A program made the translations under genes and the position numbers. Under the pieces are notes generated by a model that saw only the letters and a program-made list of their open reading frames with translations, had not been told where the DNA came from and did no database searches. DNA of 64,000 nt from assembly GCA_963773605.1 (NCBI GenBank), contig CAVZBT010000005.1, forward strand, positions 372,001 to 436,000, given 5' to 3'. Of the stretch, positions 39,369-49,534 are shown one piece after another; position 1 is the first letter of the stretch; each line of letters opens with the position of its first letter. The DNA is from CAVZBT01 sp963773605 (GTDB taxonomy: Bacteria; Acidobacteriota; UBA6911).

Positions 39369-40343
39369 TCAGGCGCCGATGCTTTGCGATGCGGCAGCCT
39401 GCCCGCCGCGGTCTCTGTTTTGATCCGTCACCTCCCGGAAGAAATGCTCTTCCAGGGAAGCGCGGATCGGGTTGACGGAAATCAACTCCGCGTCGTGCGC
39501 GAACGCATGACGGAGGATGGCCTGCAACTGATCCTCCGTCGCGGCGCGCAGCCTCAGCCGGTCCCCCACTGGGACCACCGATTCCGCCATCGCAGCCATG
39601 CGGTCGGTCAGCGCGGGCTCCACGTGCGCGAGTATGACCTCGTGGCCCGAAATGGCGACGTTGAGGATGTCGTGCAGGGCGCCCGATTGCTGGAGGCGGC
39701 CCCGGTTCAGGATCGCGACCCGATCACACAGTGCTTCGACATCGGGGAGGATGTGCGAACTGAAAAATACCGTGACCCCCCGGGCCTTCAGGGAGGCGAT
39801 CACCTCGCGCACCTCACGCCGGCCGAGCGGGTCGAGGCCGGACATGGGCTCATCCAGGAACACGACCTCGGGATCGTTGATAATCGCCTGTGCGATGCCG
39901 ATCCGCTGGACCATGCCTTTGGAAAACCTGCGCAGCTGCTGGTTGCGAGCCTGCGCCAACCCCACCCGTTCCAGCAACGCGTCGACCCTGCGCCCGAGCT
40001 CGGGCGCACGCAGCCCGAACAGGCGGCCGACGTAGACCAGCAACTCCTGCGCGGTGAGGTAATCGTAGAAGTAGGGGTGCTCGGGCAGGAAACCGATCCG
40101 CCGGCGCATCGCGACGCGGTCGACCGGTTGTCCCAGGATCGAAGCCGAACCCGAGGTGGGACCAAGGAGACCCATCAGTATCTTGAGCGTCGTCGTCTTG
40201 CCGGCGCCGTTCGGTCCGAGAAAACCGAAGACCTCCCCCCGTTCAACGTCCAGGCTCAGCCCGTCGACGGCGCGGAAGGCGCGCCTCTTCCAGACCCCCC
40301 CCGGAAAATCCTTCACCAGGTCTCTGATCTCGATGACGCTCAC
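39369..40343 (-). CDS. ABC transporter ATP-binding protein (ABC-2 exporter)
   Basis: 324 residues. Walker A FLGPNGAGKTTTLKILMGL, Q-loop FLPEHPYFYDYLT, signature RRFSKGMVQRIGIAQAII with Walker B VVFLDEPMSGLDPLG, and the switch His in FFSSHILPDVEALC. The C-terminal extension is of the NatA/GldA type. It forms a unit with the downstream permease and TPR protein. Upstream, 40344-40577 holds no gene; it has an 11-bp direct repeat GGGGCACTGAA at 40378 and 40528. Confidence 0.9.
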   Translation of the reverse strand: MSVIEIRDLVKDFPGGVWKRRAFRAVDGLSLDVERGEVFGFLGPNGAGKTTTLKILMGLLGPTSGSASILGQPVDRVAMRRRIGFLPEHPYFYDYLTAQELLVYVGRLFGLRAPELGRRVDALLERVGLAQARNQQLRRFSKGMVQRIGIAQAIINDPEVVFLDEPMSGLDPLGRREVREVIASLKARGVTVFFSSHILPDVEALCDRVAILNRGRLQQSGALHDILNVAISGHEVILAHVEPALTDRMAAMAESVVPVGDRLRLRAATEDQLQAILRHAFAHDAELISVNPIRASLEEHFFREVTDQNRDRGGQAAASQSIGA

Positions 40344-40577
40344 GGCTCAATCTCATCCCGCGTATTCGTGCCATGGCGGGGCACTGAATCAGATCGGCCG
40401 TTTTTTGTGAAACTTGAACATTCGCATCAGATTGAGCTATTGATCCTGCAGCAAAACCGGCGAGTTCGAGCGGTCCCCGGCAGCCGATTGTGTCGGCGCG
40501 AGTTGACCGTGGGCGAGCCTGTCGTCCGGGGCACTGAAAACGCGCGGCAGGAAAGCCCAGGCTGACCGCGCAGTGAA

Positions 40578-41333
40578 TCACTCTGGGCCAGCTGAAGCGT
40601 CTCGGCACGGATTTGAGCGCTGGCGGAGGACTTCGTAGAGGGCTATCCCGGCGGCGACGCTGACGTTGTGCGACGAGACCTTGCCGCGCACCGGGATCGA
40701 GACAAGAAAGTCGCACTTCTCGCGGACGAGCCGGTGCAGCCCGCTCCCTTCGTTCCCGAGCACGAGAGCCGTCGGGGCCTTGAAGTCGGCCTCCCAGAGC
40801 GGTCGCCCTGATTCGGCATCCAGCCCCGCGACCCAGTATCCGTTCTTCTTCAGGAGCTCGATCAGTCGCGCCAGATTCGGGATCCGTGCGATCTTCAGGT
40901 GGGAGGCGGCCCCGGCGCTCGAGCGCGCCACCGTCGGGCTCAGCCCCGCACTGCGTCGCTGGGGCAAAAACAGGCCGTCGGCACCTGCCACCTCGGCGGA
41001 TCGAATGATCGCCCCGAGATTGTGCGGGTCCTCGATGCCGTCCAGCACGATCACCAGCCCCGGGGACGACGCCTGTTCCAGCACCTCTTCGGGTTCGAGC
41101 GCGGCGATTTCCGAGACGTAGCAAAGCACGCCCTGGTGGCGCTCCCCCTCGGACTTGCGGTCGAGCCAGGCGCGTTGTTCAAACGAGACCGGCACGTGAG
41201 CCTGGCGGCTCGCATCGACGATCTCCTGCACACGAGGGTTATGCTGATCTCTCAGGATGCAGACCCGCTCGATCTTGCCGGCGCCGGCCCGCAGGGCTTC
41301 CAGAACCGCATTTATCCCGTACACGATAGCCAT
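40578..41333 (-). CDS. rlmB: 23S rRNA (guanosine-2'-O-)-methyltransferase RlmB (TrmH/SpoU family)
   Basis: 251-residue SPOUT methyltransferase that modifies G2251 in the peptidyl-transferase P loop. The N-terminal substrate-binding domain begins IVYGINAVLEALRAGAGKIERV. The knotted catalytic domain has the three family motifs: DPHNLGAIIRSAEVAGADGL, LVLGNEGSGLHRLVREKCDF and IPVRGKVSSHNVSVAAGIALYE. It starts 9 bases after ispDF and is likely co-transcribed with it. Confidence 0.92.
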   Translation of the reverse strand: MAIVYGINAVLEALRAGAGKIERVCILRDQHNPRVQEIVDASRQAHVPVSFEQRAWLDRKSEGERHQGVLCYVSEIAALEPEEVLEQASSPGLVIVLDGIEDPHNLGAIIRSAEVAGADGLFLPQRRSAGLSPTVARSSAGAASHLKIARIPNLARLIELLKKNGYWVAGLDAESGRPLWEADFKAPTALVLGNEGSGLHRLVREKCDFLVSIPVRGKVSSHNVSVAAGIALYEVLRQRSNPCRDASAGPE

Positions 41334-41342
41334 GGCCGCCGT

Positions 41343-42578
41343 TCACGATTCCCGTTGCAGGAGCGCGACCGCCTGGGCGGAAATCCCCTCGCCGCGCCCC
41401 TCGGCGTTCATCCCCTCGGTCGTGGTTGCCTTGATGTTCACCTCATCGGCGGCCAGCCCGAGGCTTGCGGCGATGTTGCGCTTCATTTCCTCGATGAACG
41501 GAGCCAGTCGCGGCCGCTGTGCCAGAATGGTCGCATCGACGTTGCGGGGCTTCCAGCCGACGCCTGCTATTTTCTCCCGCACCTCGCGCAGGAACTCCAG
41601 GGAGGAGCGATTGCGGTGGGCCGGGTCGCTGTCGGGGAAATGCCGTCCGATATCACCCAGGGCGGCTGCCCCGAGCAAGGCGTCGCAGATGGCATGGCTG
41701 AGCGCGTCGGCGTCCGAATGCCCCTCCAGACCCATTTCGTACGGTATTTCCACGCCTCCCAGAACGAGTTTGCGCCCCGCCACGAGACGGTGATAGTCCG
41801 TCCCCTGTCCGATCCGGATCATGAGGTCATTCTCCTGGCCTGCAGCCGAACGACCCGCCGAGAGAAGCGCCTCGCCGAGCAGCAGGTCGACACGCCGGGT
41901 GATCTTGATGTTTTCAGGCGATCCCGGGACAACAACCACCGGGTGGCCCGCCCAGCGCACGACCGACGATTCGTCGGTTCCCAGGAACCCGGCCGCCTCC
42001 GCTTTCTCGAGCGCCCCGCGCAGGACTGCGGCCCTGAAGCACTGCGGCGTCTGGATGGCATACAGTTCCTCGCGCGGCGGGGTCCGCAAGACCCTCCCGC
42101 CACGAGAGACCCTCTGGATGGTCTCGGTTGCGGGGAGCGCCGGGACGGCGCCCCCTTTCCGCCATGCCGCATCCACGACCCGTTTGATGGTCTCGATATC
42201 GCAGAAGGGGCGCACCGCATCGTGGACCAGGATGATGTCGGCTCCCGAGTCCGTGCGTTCAACGCCCAGCCGCACCGATGCCTGACGGTTCGAACCGCCA
42301 CAGATGCATTCGACCGGGATATCCAGGGGGATTCCGGCGACGAGGGCCTGCGCGGCAGCGATGTGTTCAGCCGGAAGCGCGATGACGATCTGAGCGACCT
42401 CCTCAAAGGCGGCGATGCGCTCAACCGTGCGCAGGAGTATCGGGCGGCCGGCGAGCTCGAGGAATTGCTTGGGGACACCGGCACTGATGCGCGTGCCCGT
42501 CCCCCCCGCGGCGACGACCGCGGCGACGCGGCGCACGCCTGTCCTAAAGCGCTTGCGGATTGCGGATCGTCTTATCAT
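41343..42578 (-). CDS. ispDF: Bifunctional IspD/IspF (MEP pathway)
   Basis: 411-residue fusion. The first half is 2-C-methyl-D-erythritol 4-phosphate cytidylyltransferase (VAAVVAAGGTGTRISAGVPKQFLEL, VLVHDAVRPF-type ILVHDAVRPFC). The second half is 2,4-cyclodiphosphate synthase (IRIGQGTDYHRLVAGRKLVLGG, GLEGHSDADALSHAICDALLGA, DIGRHFPDSD, and VDATILAQRPRLAPFI). Zn ligands Asp and His of the GxDxH motif are present. Fusion of non-consecutive MEP steps is known in several phyla. ispE, the step between, lies at 56164-57050. Confidence 0.94.
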   Translation of the reverse strand: MIRRSAIRKRFRTGVRRVAAVVAAGGTGTRISAGVPKQFLELAGRPILLRTVERIAAFEEVAQIVIALPAEHIAAAQALVAGIPLDIPVECICGGSNRQASVRLGVERTDSGADIILVHDAVRPFCDIETIKRVVDAAWRKGGAVPALPATETIQRVSRGGRVLRTPPREELYAIQTPQCFRAAVLRGALEKAEAAGFLGTDESSVVRWAGHPVVVVPGSPENIKITRRVDLLLGEALLSAGRSAAGQENDLMIRIGQGTDYHRLVAGRKLVLGGVEIPYEMGLEGHSDADALSHAICDALLGAAALGDIGRHFPDSDPAHRNRSSLEFLREVREKIAGVGWKPRNVDATILAQRPRLAPFIEEMKRNIAASLGLAADEVNIKATTTEGMNAEGRGEGISAQAVALLQRES

Positions 42579-42627
42579 CGGCCTGATATTCTAATCCGCA
42601 ACCCGCATTCTGCCACACGCAATCTCG

Positions 42628-43722
42628 TCAGCGGTTCTTCATCTTGTCTTCGTCGAACGTGCCGCCCCCGGAGGTGCCGCCCCCGGACTTCTCAAAGGTG
42701 CGCCGTTCCTGCCTGGACTGCGGCGGTCCGCCCCCCTCCGCTTCCTCGGGGAACCGCCCGAAAATCATCTTGCCGGCAGTGGTCTGCAGTACGGAGGTCA
42801 CCTGGGTCGCAATGGTCTTGCCGATCATGCGCCGGGCGTTGTCCACGACGACCATCGTGCCGTCGTCGAGGTACGCCACCCCCTGGTTGTATTCCTTCCC
42901 CTCTTTGAGGATGAAGACTTTCATCGTTTCGCCGGGTAGCACGACGGGCTTCAGGGCGTTGGCCAGCTCGTTGATGTTCAGAACCTCGACGCCTCTCAAT
43001 TGTGAGACTTTATTGAGGTTGAAATCGTTTGTGACGATCTTGGCCCTCAATTCCTTGGCGAGCTCGATAAGCTTCAGGTCGACTTCTTTGACGTCGGGGT
43101 AGTCCTTTTCGACGATCTGGACGGTAATGCCGGGAACGCTTTTGACTTTCTCGAGGATGTCCAGGCCGCGGCGCCCCCGGTTCCGCTTGATCGAATCGGC
43201 GCTGTCGGCAATCTGCTGCAGCTCGCGCAGCACGAAATGCGGCACGACTAGGGTGCCTTCGAGGAAGCCGGTCTTACAGATGTCGGCGACGCGGCCGTCA
43301 ATGATGACGCTCGTGTCGAGCACTTTGTACGCTTTCCTGCCGCCCCGGTCGCTGAAGATCCCCCCCAGGGCCGACAGATCCAGGTACTCGCCTTTGCTGG
43401 CACCCGATAGCAGGCCTACGTACGACATGAGCACCAGGACCATAACCTGAACGAATGTCATGGTTCCCGGCTCGAGCCGCATCCGTCCGATTATGATGCT
43501 GACGAGACTGGCGCCGACGATGCCGAGAATGGACCCGAGGGCTGCGCCTATGAGGGTCTTAAGCGAGCACTTGCGAACCCGAAGCTCGACCAGTACGACA
43601 AGGCAACCCAGGGCCGCACTGATCGCCAGGGTGTAGGAAGTGTTGAGGTTGAACGGGCGGACCGAGTAACCACTAACAAGAATTGCGACAAACAACAGGA
43701 TACGAATAATCCAGAGATCCAT
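42628..43722 (-). CDS. PIN/TRAM-domain membrane protein (YacL-like)
   Basis: 364 residues: four N-terminal membrane helices (about 1-115), a PIN nuclease-like domain (YKVLDTSVIIDGRVADICKTGFLEGTLVVPHFVL with conserved Asp residues; RNRGRRGLDILEKVK; KIVTNDFNLNKVSQLRGV) and a TRAM domain (PGETMKVFILKEGKEYNQGVAYLDDGTMVVVDNARRMIG). It ends in a Gly/Lys-rich tail. The PIN acidic residues suggest RNase activity. The usual neighbour is ispD, as here. GGAGGAG lies just upstream of the ATG. Confidence 0.88.
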   Translation of the reverse strand: MDLWIIRILLFVAILVSGYSVRPFNLNTSYTLAISAALGCLVVLVELRVRKCSLKTLIGAALGSILGIVGASLVSIIIGRMRLEPGTMTFVQVMVLVLMSYVGLLSGASKGEYLDLSALGGIFSDRGGRKAYKVLDTSVIIDGRVADICKTGFLEGTLVVPHFVLRELQQIADSADSIKRNRGRRGLDILEKVKSVPGITVQIVEKDYPDVKEVDLKLIELAKELRAKIVTNDFNLNKVSQLRGVEVLNINELANALKPVVLPGETMKVFILKEGKEYNQGVAYLDDGTMVVVDNARRMIGKTIATQVTSVLQTTAGKMIFGRFPEEAEGGGPPQSRQERRTFEKSGGGTSGGGTFDEDKMKNR

Positions 43723-44003
43723 TTATCAGCTCCTCCGGAATAATCCAACATATGAATCGGTAACCTGGATTTCCAGCCGGGTCTGGAAAAGTCCGCATCG
43801 AGTCCAGGGCTAAACGCTACCAGGAAGGTCTGGTTCAGAATTCCGAGCATCCAGCTGCCTATCCGCGACATGAGGCACACAAATTAACGCCGATGGGATT
43901 CGCTACGTGGTCGGCCAGCCCCCCGGCTGGTGGAACGTCAAATACTTGAACAGACTGTAGCACACGCCACAAACGATTGGGATCATTAAAATGAACCGCG
44001 CGT

Positions 44004-44030
44004 GGGCCGCGGCGGCTCGACGCGGCCCGC
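44004..44030 (-). repeat. GC-rich hairpin element past radA, copy of 11650-11669
   Basis: 44004-44023 is identical to the reverse complement of 11650-11669. GGGCCGCG pairs with CGCGGCCC across it. It lies about 95 bases beyond the radA stop. Elsewhere the 43723-44124 gap has only a CCAGCC/GGCTGG hairpin near 43918-43933 and no gene. Confidence 0.55.
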
Positions 44031-44124
44031 GATTTCGCTCATTCCGTGGTTTTTTCCTGATGCACGCCCTGTCGTCGCTCATTCGGGGCGGGGTCGGGCC
44101 GCCCCCGCCCGCACTCAGCTTTAC

Positions 44125-45525
44125 CTACACCTCGAAAATCAGCTCGGATAGCTCAGTAACTTCAAGTAGTGGAACAAGTTCCAGTCCACCAACCGGGTCC
44201 GCCAGCGGCAGGTTCCCCGAGGGCAAGATGCAACGGCGGAACCCCATCAACCCGGCCTCTTTGATCCGTTGGGAGATCTGGGTCACCGGCCTGACTTCGC
44301 CCGACAGGCCGAGCTCGCCGACCAGCACCGTGTCCGGCCGAATAGGGCGGTTCCGGAAACTGCTCAAGATCGCCGAGCAGATCCCCAGGTCCGAGGCCGG
44401 CTCGTTGATCTCGAGTCCGCCGGCGGCATTGAGATAGATGTCGCAACCTACGAGCGGGATTCCAAGCCGCTTCTCGAGCATGGCCACAAGCACCGACACG
44501 CGGTTATAGTCGACACCGGTCGAGGTGCGCCGGGCCGTGCCATACTGTGTCGAGATGACCAGCGCCTGCACCTCGACGAGCATCGGCCGGGTGCCCTCGA
44601 GGGCGCATACGACCGCGCTGCCCGGCGACGACGCCTGGCGCTCGCGCAGGAAGAGGCCGGAGGCGTTCTGGACCGGGATCAGGCCACGGGACGTCATCTC
44701 GAATATGCCGACCTCGTTCGCGGCGCCGAACCGGTTCTTTACGGCGCGGACAATCCGGTGGTTGTGGTGGCGTTCCCCCTCGAAATAGAGGACTGCATCG
44801 ACGATGTGCTCCAGCGCCTTCGGGCCCGCAATCGAGCCGTCTTTGGTCACATGGCCGATCAGGAACACCGACATACCCCCCGCCTTGGCCAGGTTCATCA
44901 ACTGGGTGGCGACGTGGCGGACCTGGCTGATGCTTCCAGGGGCAGAATCCAGCCCCTCCGAGAAGGTCGTCTGGACGGAGTCGACAATCAGTTCTGTCGG
45001 GCGCACATCCTCGATGGCGGCCAGGATCCTCTCGAAAGACGACTCGGCCACGAGAAAGACGTCCTGGAAATCCGGCCCCGCCGGGACGGATGGCTCGCCC
45101 TCCGCCGCCCCCTGGAGACGGTCCGCGCGCATCTTGATCTGTTGGGGCGACTCCTCGCCCGAAACATAGAGGACCCGGCGCCGGTCCCCCTGGAGGCTTC
45201 GGGCAATCTGCAGCAGAAGTGTCGATTTACCGACGCCCGGCTCGCCGCCCAGCAGCACGACGGAGCCCGGCACAAGGCCGCCGCCGAGAACACGGTCGAA
45301 CTCGGCGTTGCCCGTCTGGACGCGCGGGGACTCTTCCGTGGAGACGTCCGCAAGGCGGGAAATGGCGGCCGCAGCCGACGGCAGGCGCACCACCCCCCGT
45401 GGCGCAGCGCTCCGTTTCTCCTCCGCAAAAGAGTTCCAACTGCCGCAGTCGGGGCAGCGCCCCAGCCACTTGGCCGAAGAATACCCGCAGGACTGGCACT
45501 CAAACGACGTCGTCGATTTGGTCAT
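44125..45525 (-). CDS. radA: DNA repair protein RadA
   Basis: 466-residue RecA-like ATPase that helps process recombination intermediates. The N-terminal zinc finger is C-x2-C-x10-C-x2-C (CQSCGYSSAKWLGRCPDCGSW). Walker A is GGEPGVGKSTLLLQIA; the RadA-specific KNRFG motif is present (AVKNRFGAANEVGIFEM). The C-terminal Lon-protease-like domain (VGCDIYLNAAGGLEINEPASDLGICSAILSS) is complete. A 155-base gap to the TonB receptor gene holds a terminator. Confidence 0.95.
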   Translation of the reverse strand: MTKSTTSFECQSCGYSSAKWLGRCPDCGSWNSFAEEKRSAAPRGVVRLPSAAAAISRLADVSTEESPRVQTGNAEFDRVLGGGLVPGSVVLLGGEPGVGKSTLLLQIARSLQGDRRRVLYVSGEESPQQIKMRADRLQGAAEGEPSVPAGPDFQDVFLVAESSFERILAAIEDVRPTELIVDSVQTTFSEGLDSAPGSISQVRHVATQLMNLAKAGGMSVFLIGHVTKDGSIAGPKALEHIVDAVLYFEGERHHNHRIVRAVKNRFGAANEVGIFEMTSRGLIPVQNASGLFLRERQASSPGSAVVCALEGTRPMLVEVQALVISTQYGTARRTSTGVDYNRVSVLVAMLEKRLGIPLVGCDIYLNAAGGLEINEPASDLGICSAILSSFRNRPIRPDTVLVGELGLSGEVRPVTQISQRIKEAGLMGFRRCILPSGNLPLADPVGGLELVPLLEVTELSELIFEV

Positions 45526-45634
45526 ATCTCCCGGCCCGCCGAATCATCTCAATCCATCACACGATTGCATCATGGAGCGCTCGCTCACAAAAGTCGCCGA
45601 TCGCGCCCCTTTATTTCGGCGGCACCCACTAAAA

Positions 45635-45660
45635 AGAAAGCCCCCAAGCGGGGGCTTTCT
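45635..45660 (-). terminator. Rho-independent terminator of the TonB receptor gene
   Basis: An 11-bp stem (45635-45645 with 45650-45660) and a 4-base loop, followed on the minus strand by TTTTT (45631-45635). It lies 23 bases past the receptor stop. It is the clearest intrinsic terminator in the window. Confidence 0.85.
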
Positions 45661-45682
45661 CCAAACGGGTTACGCATGAGCT

Positions 45683-48600
45683 TCAGAACTCGAACCGGGC
45701 ACCGATCTGCATCACGCGCGGTGCGCCTTGGATCCCGGTAAAATTTGACCAGTTGGCCGGGGCGCTCAGGTTGTTGAGCGCTGGGTCCAGCCGGATTCCC
45801 ATGCCGGTTCGGCTTGTGTCCTGATTGTCCTGGTTACCGAAGTGCTGGGTGTTCGTTACGTTAAATACCTCCCAGCGGATTTGGAGTTTGTGGCCTTCCT
45901 TCCACGGCATGCGAAAGGACTTGGCAAGTCCCATATCCAAGGAGACATAGCCGGGTAGGCGGAAGATGTTTCTCGCACCTCCTTCGCCCGGATACGCGTT
46001 GCGGAAGCTGCGATAAACCTCGTCGGTATTGCGACCGAAGAGTTTCGGCGAGTTGTCCGCGTCTCCCCTCGTTATGGAGGTTTCCACGTGCTGGGTAGGG
46101 GTCGCGAAACTCTGGGCATTCCAGTTGGTCGCCCAGCGCGCATCGTCGTACGGTCCGATTGCCGGTAAACCGGTATTCCATCGGAAAATTCCCGACAGCT
46201 GCCAGTTCCCCGTGATCGCATCGGCCCAACGCGGCATACCGGATCCGAAATAACGACCGCGCCCGAACGGCAAGCCGTAGATGCCGTTGACATTGATCAA
46301 GTGACGGATGTCAAAATCCGAACTTGAATAATTCTCGCGCTGTCGCAATGGACTAATCAGGAACGCGCTGGTCGCATAATCCGACTCTGCCTGCAGGCCG
46401 GAGGCATCGTCTAAAGAGTGGGAAAGCGTGTAGTTGAAATCCCACTGGAGATTGTTGCCAAATCGCTGGCGTAACGAGAGGGTCATGGCGTTGTAGTTCG
46501 AGTTGGCTATGGTCGCCCATGACGAGAGAGCGCCGTATTGGGGCTGGAAGAAGTAGGATTTTTCATACGCGTGGTCGATTTCGTCTTGCAGATAGGTCCA
46601 GTCATTGCCGAACTCCCAATCGTGCATGAGGTAATACACGGTCTCGGTCGGTGTCAGGCCGGTCGGCAATTGATCGCCTCCGTAGTACGCGTCCATGACA
46701 TCGCGAAGGTCGGGGAACGTGTTATCGAAGAAAGCCTGTTTCGGAACCGCACCGGAATGCCCCTGTTGCCGCAGCTTTTCGAGGGCTGTGCCTGCCGTGA
46801 AGAAGTCCTGTCCGGACTTGGGGTCACGCAAGTTGTTCGGCGTAACAGGATCGCGCTGGGCCAGCAGGTTGCGCCCGGCGCGGCCGATATACGAGGCCTG
46901 CACCACCAGACCGGCGGGCAACTGCCGCTCTATCGTTAGGTTCCACATATAGTTAGTCGGGGCCCTCAGACCTCCGTCCAGACCGGTCTCAATCCGGCGC
47001 TGTTGATCCGAGGGCTGCTCCAGTGGCATTGTGGCCGGCACCGTGATCCTCGGCAGCGATCTGACCGTCTGCCCGTACCCCTCGAAGAGCGGCGCGGGTC
47101 GTGACGTGACATTGTAGGTATTCGCCGAGATCGTGTCGCTGGAACTGAACCCGAGGGCCGTGTTCAGATCGAAATTGACCGCGAGCGCCTGGCCGAAATA
47201 GTCGTTGGTCATGGTGAGCCCGCCGCGGATTACCGATTTGTCGTTGCCGCCGAAGATCTTCCGCAGGAGGCCGCCGTCGAAACTGGGCGCCCAGGAAAAT
47301 GCTGCCCGCGGCTGGAAGTTGTTCTTGTCCCAGTTGTACAGAGGCGGCTTGCCGTTGGCCGGGCCTGATCTCGCCAGCACGATCGGCTCGGCATAAGGAA
47401 CTCCTGTTTCCATTCCCTTGATCCGACGAGTGAAGTACTCGTCCAGAGTGACCGTCGGCGCGACCTCGTATCCCTGGGTTTCATACACCGGGCGGCTCAG
47501 ACCGTAGCGAAGTCCATACGTGACGGTCAAGCTGCGTCCCAGCCTCCAGGCATCCTGGAAATACCAGTCGTATTCCTCGGTGGCGAAGTTGCGGTGCGTC
47601 GGCGTGCCGGAAGGCAGCAGGCTTCCGTCAAGCGCGAAGGTGAAATTGGCGGTGTACTGCGAATAGCGCCCGATCAGGGCAGTCGCGGCGTTCTGCGCCT
47701 CGGACACCGAGGTCATATCCGGGAGACCTTGATCCGCGAGGTAGGAATCGATCGCACGGGATACCACCGCGCCGCTGCTCGCATAAAAGGATGGGTTGGT
47801 GACGGCATTATCAAAGGCATTGGCATAGCTGAGGCGCCTGTTCCTCGTCATCCGTATATTGGTGCCGAACTGGATGGTGTGGTTTCCCTTGATCCAGGAG
47901 ACATCGTCGACAAAGTTGTGCACCGGGGTGGTCCGGTCGAATGTGCGGTCAAAGGCGAACGGTTCAAAGACGAATCGGAAACGGATCTGGTTGTCGGTGC
48001 TGTCGCCGAACCGGGTGCTTCCCTGCCGCGTAAAGCCGTATCTGAAGTTATTCACGAGGTGCGAACTCGCGGTCCACGTGTGGCTGGCCACGAGTCCCCA
48101 CGGGTGCGACCAGGTACGCGGCTGAGGTGTATCCGGAAATTGCGGCGCCGCACTGGACAAATCGTAAATCGCGCTGGTCCTTAAGAAGACGGACTGCGTG
48201 TCGTTGATATTCCAGTCGATCTTTGCCACGTTGGAGTTGAGGTCGACCTTGGTAGCGGCGTTGAAACGGAATCCCGCGGTATTCATCGGCTGGCCTGGCC
48301 TGCTGTCGCCGACCGTGAAGTCGTTTGCGGGATATTTCCTCGCTGCATCCGCGAGGGCAGCCACGGCCGTCGGATTGATGCCCACGCGTGAGAATGCCTG
48401 GTTCAACTGGGAGAGGGTCAGGATATTGGTCGAGTCGTCGCTCGATGTATAACGCATCGAGCCCTGTCCAAGGATCGCCAGTGGCACTGTCCTGACCACG
48501 GTCTGCTCGCTCGTGTCCGACCGCCCCTCATAGCTGTAGAAAAAGAAAACCTTGTCTTGCTTGATCGGGCCCCCGATGGTGCCCCCGTAGGTATTGCGCC

Positions 48601-49438
48601 GCAGCTTGGGACGAGGAATGGTCTGTTTCGTAAATTCGTCGACGGTGCGATTGTTGAAGAAATCATTGGCCGTGAAATTGGTGTCCCGCAGGTATTCGAA
48701 GACGCTACCATGAAAGTTGTTCGTTCCGCTCTTCGTCACCAGATTGACTTGCGCGGCAGAAGAGCGCCCCTGGTTTGCGTTCGGGTTGACCGTGGTGACG
48801 CGGAATTCCTCGATCGCTTCGGAGTTGAGCCGCAACACAGTACTGTTCAGCGAGCTCGTCTGCGCATCGTTGATGTCCACGCCGTCGAGCGTCACATTCG
48901 ATTGATCGCTGCGGGCGCCTGCAACATAACCGTCGCGGGTGACGCCGGGTTGGAGCGTCAGGAGGGACGTCACGTTTCGAGCTTCCATCGGGAGCTGTAC
49001 GATCTGCTGGGTAACAAAGTTGTTCCCCAGAGTGGCATCCTGGGTATTCACGGCCACCATTCCGGCAGCGACACTTACCTGGACTACCTCCGATACGCTC
49101 CCGATTTCCAGCTTGATATTGACTTCGACCGACTGGTTCACGAGGGCGTGCACAGGGCTGACGATGGATTTTCGGAAGCCCTTGGCTTCAGCTTCGAGGC
49201 TGTAGTCTCCGACGGGGATCAAGTCAAAACTAAACCGGCCCATGTCCGTGGAAATCTGGGTGCGCGTGAGGTTCGTATTGAGATTGGTGATAGTCACCGT
49301 CGCGCCCGGGATAACGGCCCCCTGGGGGTCCCTCACCTCACCGCGCAACGTGGAAGTGGCACCCTGCCCCCAGGCGGTACCCAATGCTGCAGACAGGAAT
49401 GCACCGAATAAAATCAATATTACAGTCCCGCGTTTCAT
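45683..49438 (-). CDS. TonB-dependent receptor (Oar-like) with carboxypeptidase-regulatory N-domain
   Basis: 1251-residue outer-membrane transporter. A signal peptide (LILFGAFLSAALGTAWGQ) precedes a carboxypeptidase-regulatory-like beta sandwich at about 28-115 (LRGEVRDPQGAVIPGATVTITN, MGRFSFDLIPVGDYSLEAEAKGF). A plug (MEARNVTSLLTLQPGV, NVTLDGVDINDAQ, SAAQVNLVTKSGTNNFHGSVFEYL) and a large barrel follow, ending IQGAPRVMQIGARFEF with a terminal Phe. The architecture is expanded in Acidobacteria and Bacteroidetes for oligosaccharide or peptide uptake; the substrate is not evident. Monocistronic, with its own promoter, a 210-base leader and a terminator. Confidence 0.93.
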   Translation of the reverse strand: MKRGTVILILFGAFLSAALGTAWGQGATSTLRGEVRDPQGAVIPGATVTITNLNTNLTRTQISTDMGRFSFDLIPVGDYSLEAEAKGFRKSIVSPVHALVNQSVEVNIKLEIGSVSEVVQVSVAAGMVAVNTQDATLGNNFVTQQIVQLPMEARNVTSLLTLQPGVTRDGYVAGARSDQSNVTLDGVDINDAQTSSLNSTVLRLNSEAIEEFRVTTVNPNANQGRSSAAQVNLVTKSGTNNFHGSVFEYLRDTNFTANDFFNNRTVDEFTKQTIPRPKLRRNTYGGTIGGPIKQDKVFFFYSYEGRSDTSEQTVVRTVPLAILGQGSMRYTSSDDSTNILTLSQLNQAFSRVGINPTAVAALADAARKYPANDFTVGDSRPGQPMNTAGFRFNAATKVDLNSNVAKIDWNINDTQSVFLRTSAIYDLSSAAPQFPDTPQPRTWSHPWGLVASHTWTASSHLVNNFRYGFTRQGSTRFGDSTDNQIRFRFVFEPFAFDRTFDRTTPVHNFVDDVSWIKGNHTIQFGTNIRMTRNRRLSYANAFDNAVTNPSFYASSGAVVSRAIDSYLADQGLPDMTSVSEAQNAATALIGRYSQYTANFTFALDGSLLPSGTPTHRNFATEEYDWYFQDAWRLGRSLTVTYGLRYGLSRPVYETQGYEVAPTVTLDEYFTRRIKGMETGVPYAEPIVLARSGPANGKPPLYNWDKNNFQPRAAFSWAPSFDGGLLRKIFGGNDKSVIRGGLTMTNDYFGQALAVNFDLNTALGFSSSDTISANTYNVTSRPAPLFEGYGQTVRSLPRITVPATMPLEQPSDQQRRIETGLDGGLRAPTNYMWNLTIERQLPAGLVVQASYIGRAGRNLLAQRDPVTPNNLRDPKSGQDFFTAGTALEKLRQQGHSGAVPKQAFFDNTFPDLRDVMDAYYGGDQLPTGLTPTETVYYLMHDWEFGNDWTYLQDEIDHAYEKSYFFQPQYGALSSWATIANSNYNAMTLSLRQRFGNNLQWDFNYTLSHSLDDASGLQAESDYATSAFLISPLRQRENYSSSDFDIRHLINVNGIYGLPFGRGRYFGSGMPRWADAITGNWQLSGIFRWNTGLPAIGPYDDARWATNWNAQSFATPTQHVETSITRGDADNSPKLFGRNTDEVYRSFRNAYPGEGGARNIFRLPGYVSLDMGLAKSFRMPWKEGHKLQIRWEVFNVTNTQHFGNQDNQDTSRTGMGIRLDPALNNLSAPANWSNFTGIQGAPRVMQIGARFEF

Positions 49439-49534
49439 TTTTGCTCCCTCGTAGCCTCTGCCGATTTGACGGGCTATCCGATCGATCTTTACGCATTCGA
49501 TAAATCAGCTGTCCAGTCGTTTACTTACCTCGTC

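Noticed and set aside
40378..40538. Pair of 11-bp direct repeats GGGGCACTGAA upstream of the ABC ATPase gene
   Set aside because: Only two copies 150 bases apart, with no promoter or symmetry nearby; noted but too weak to interpret.
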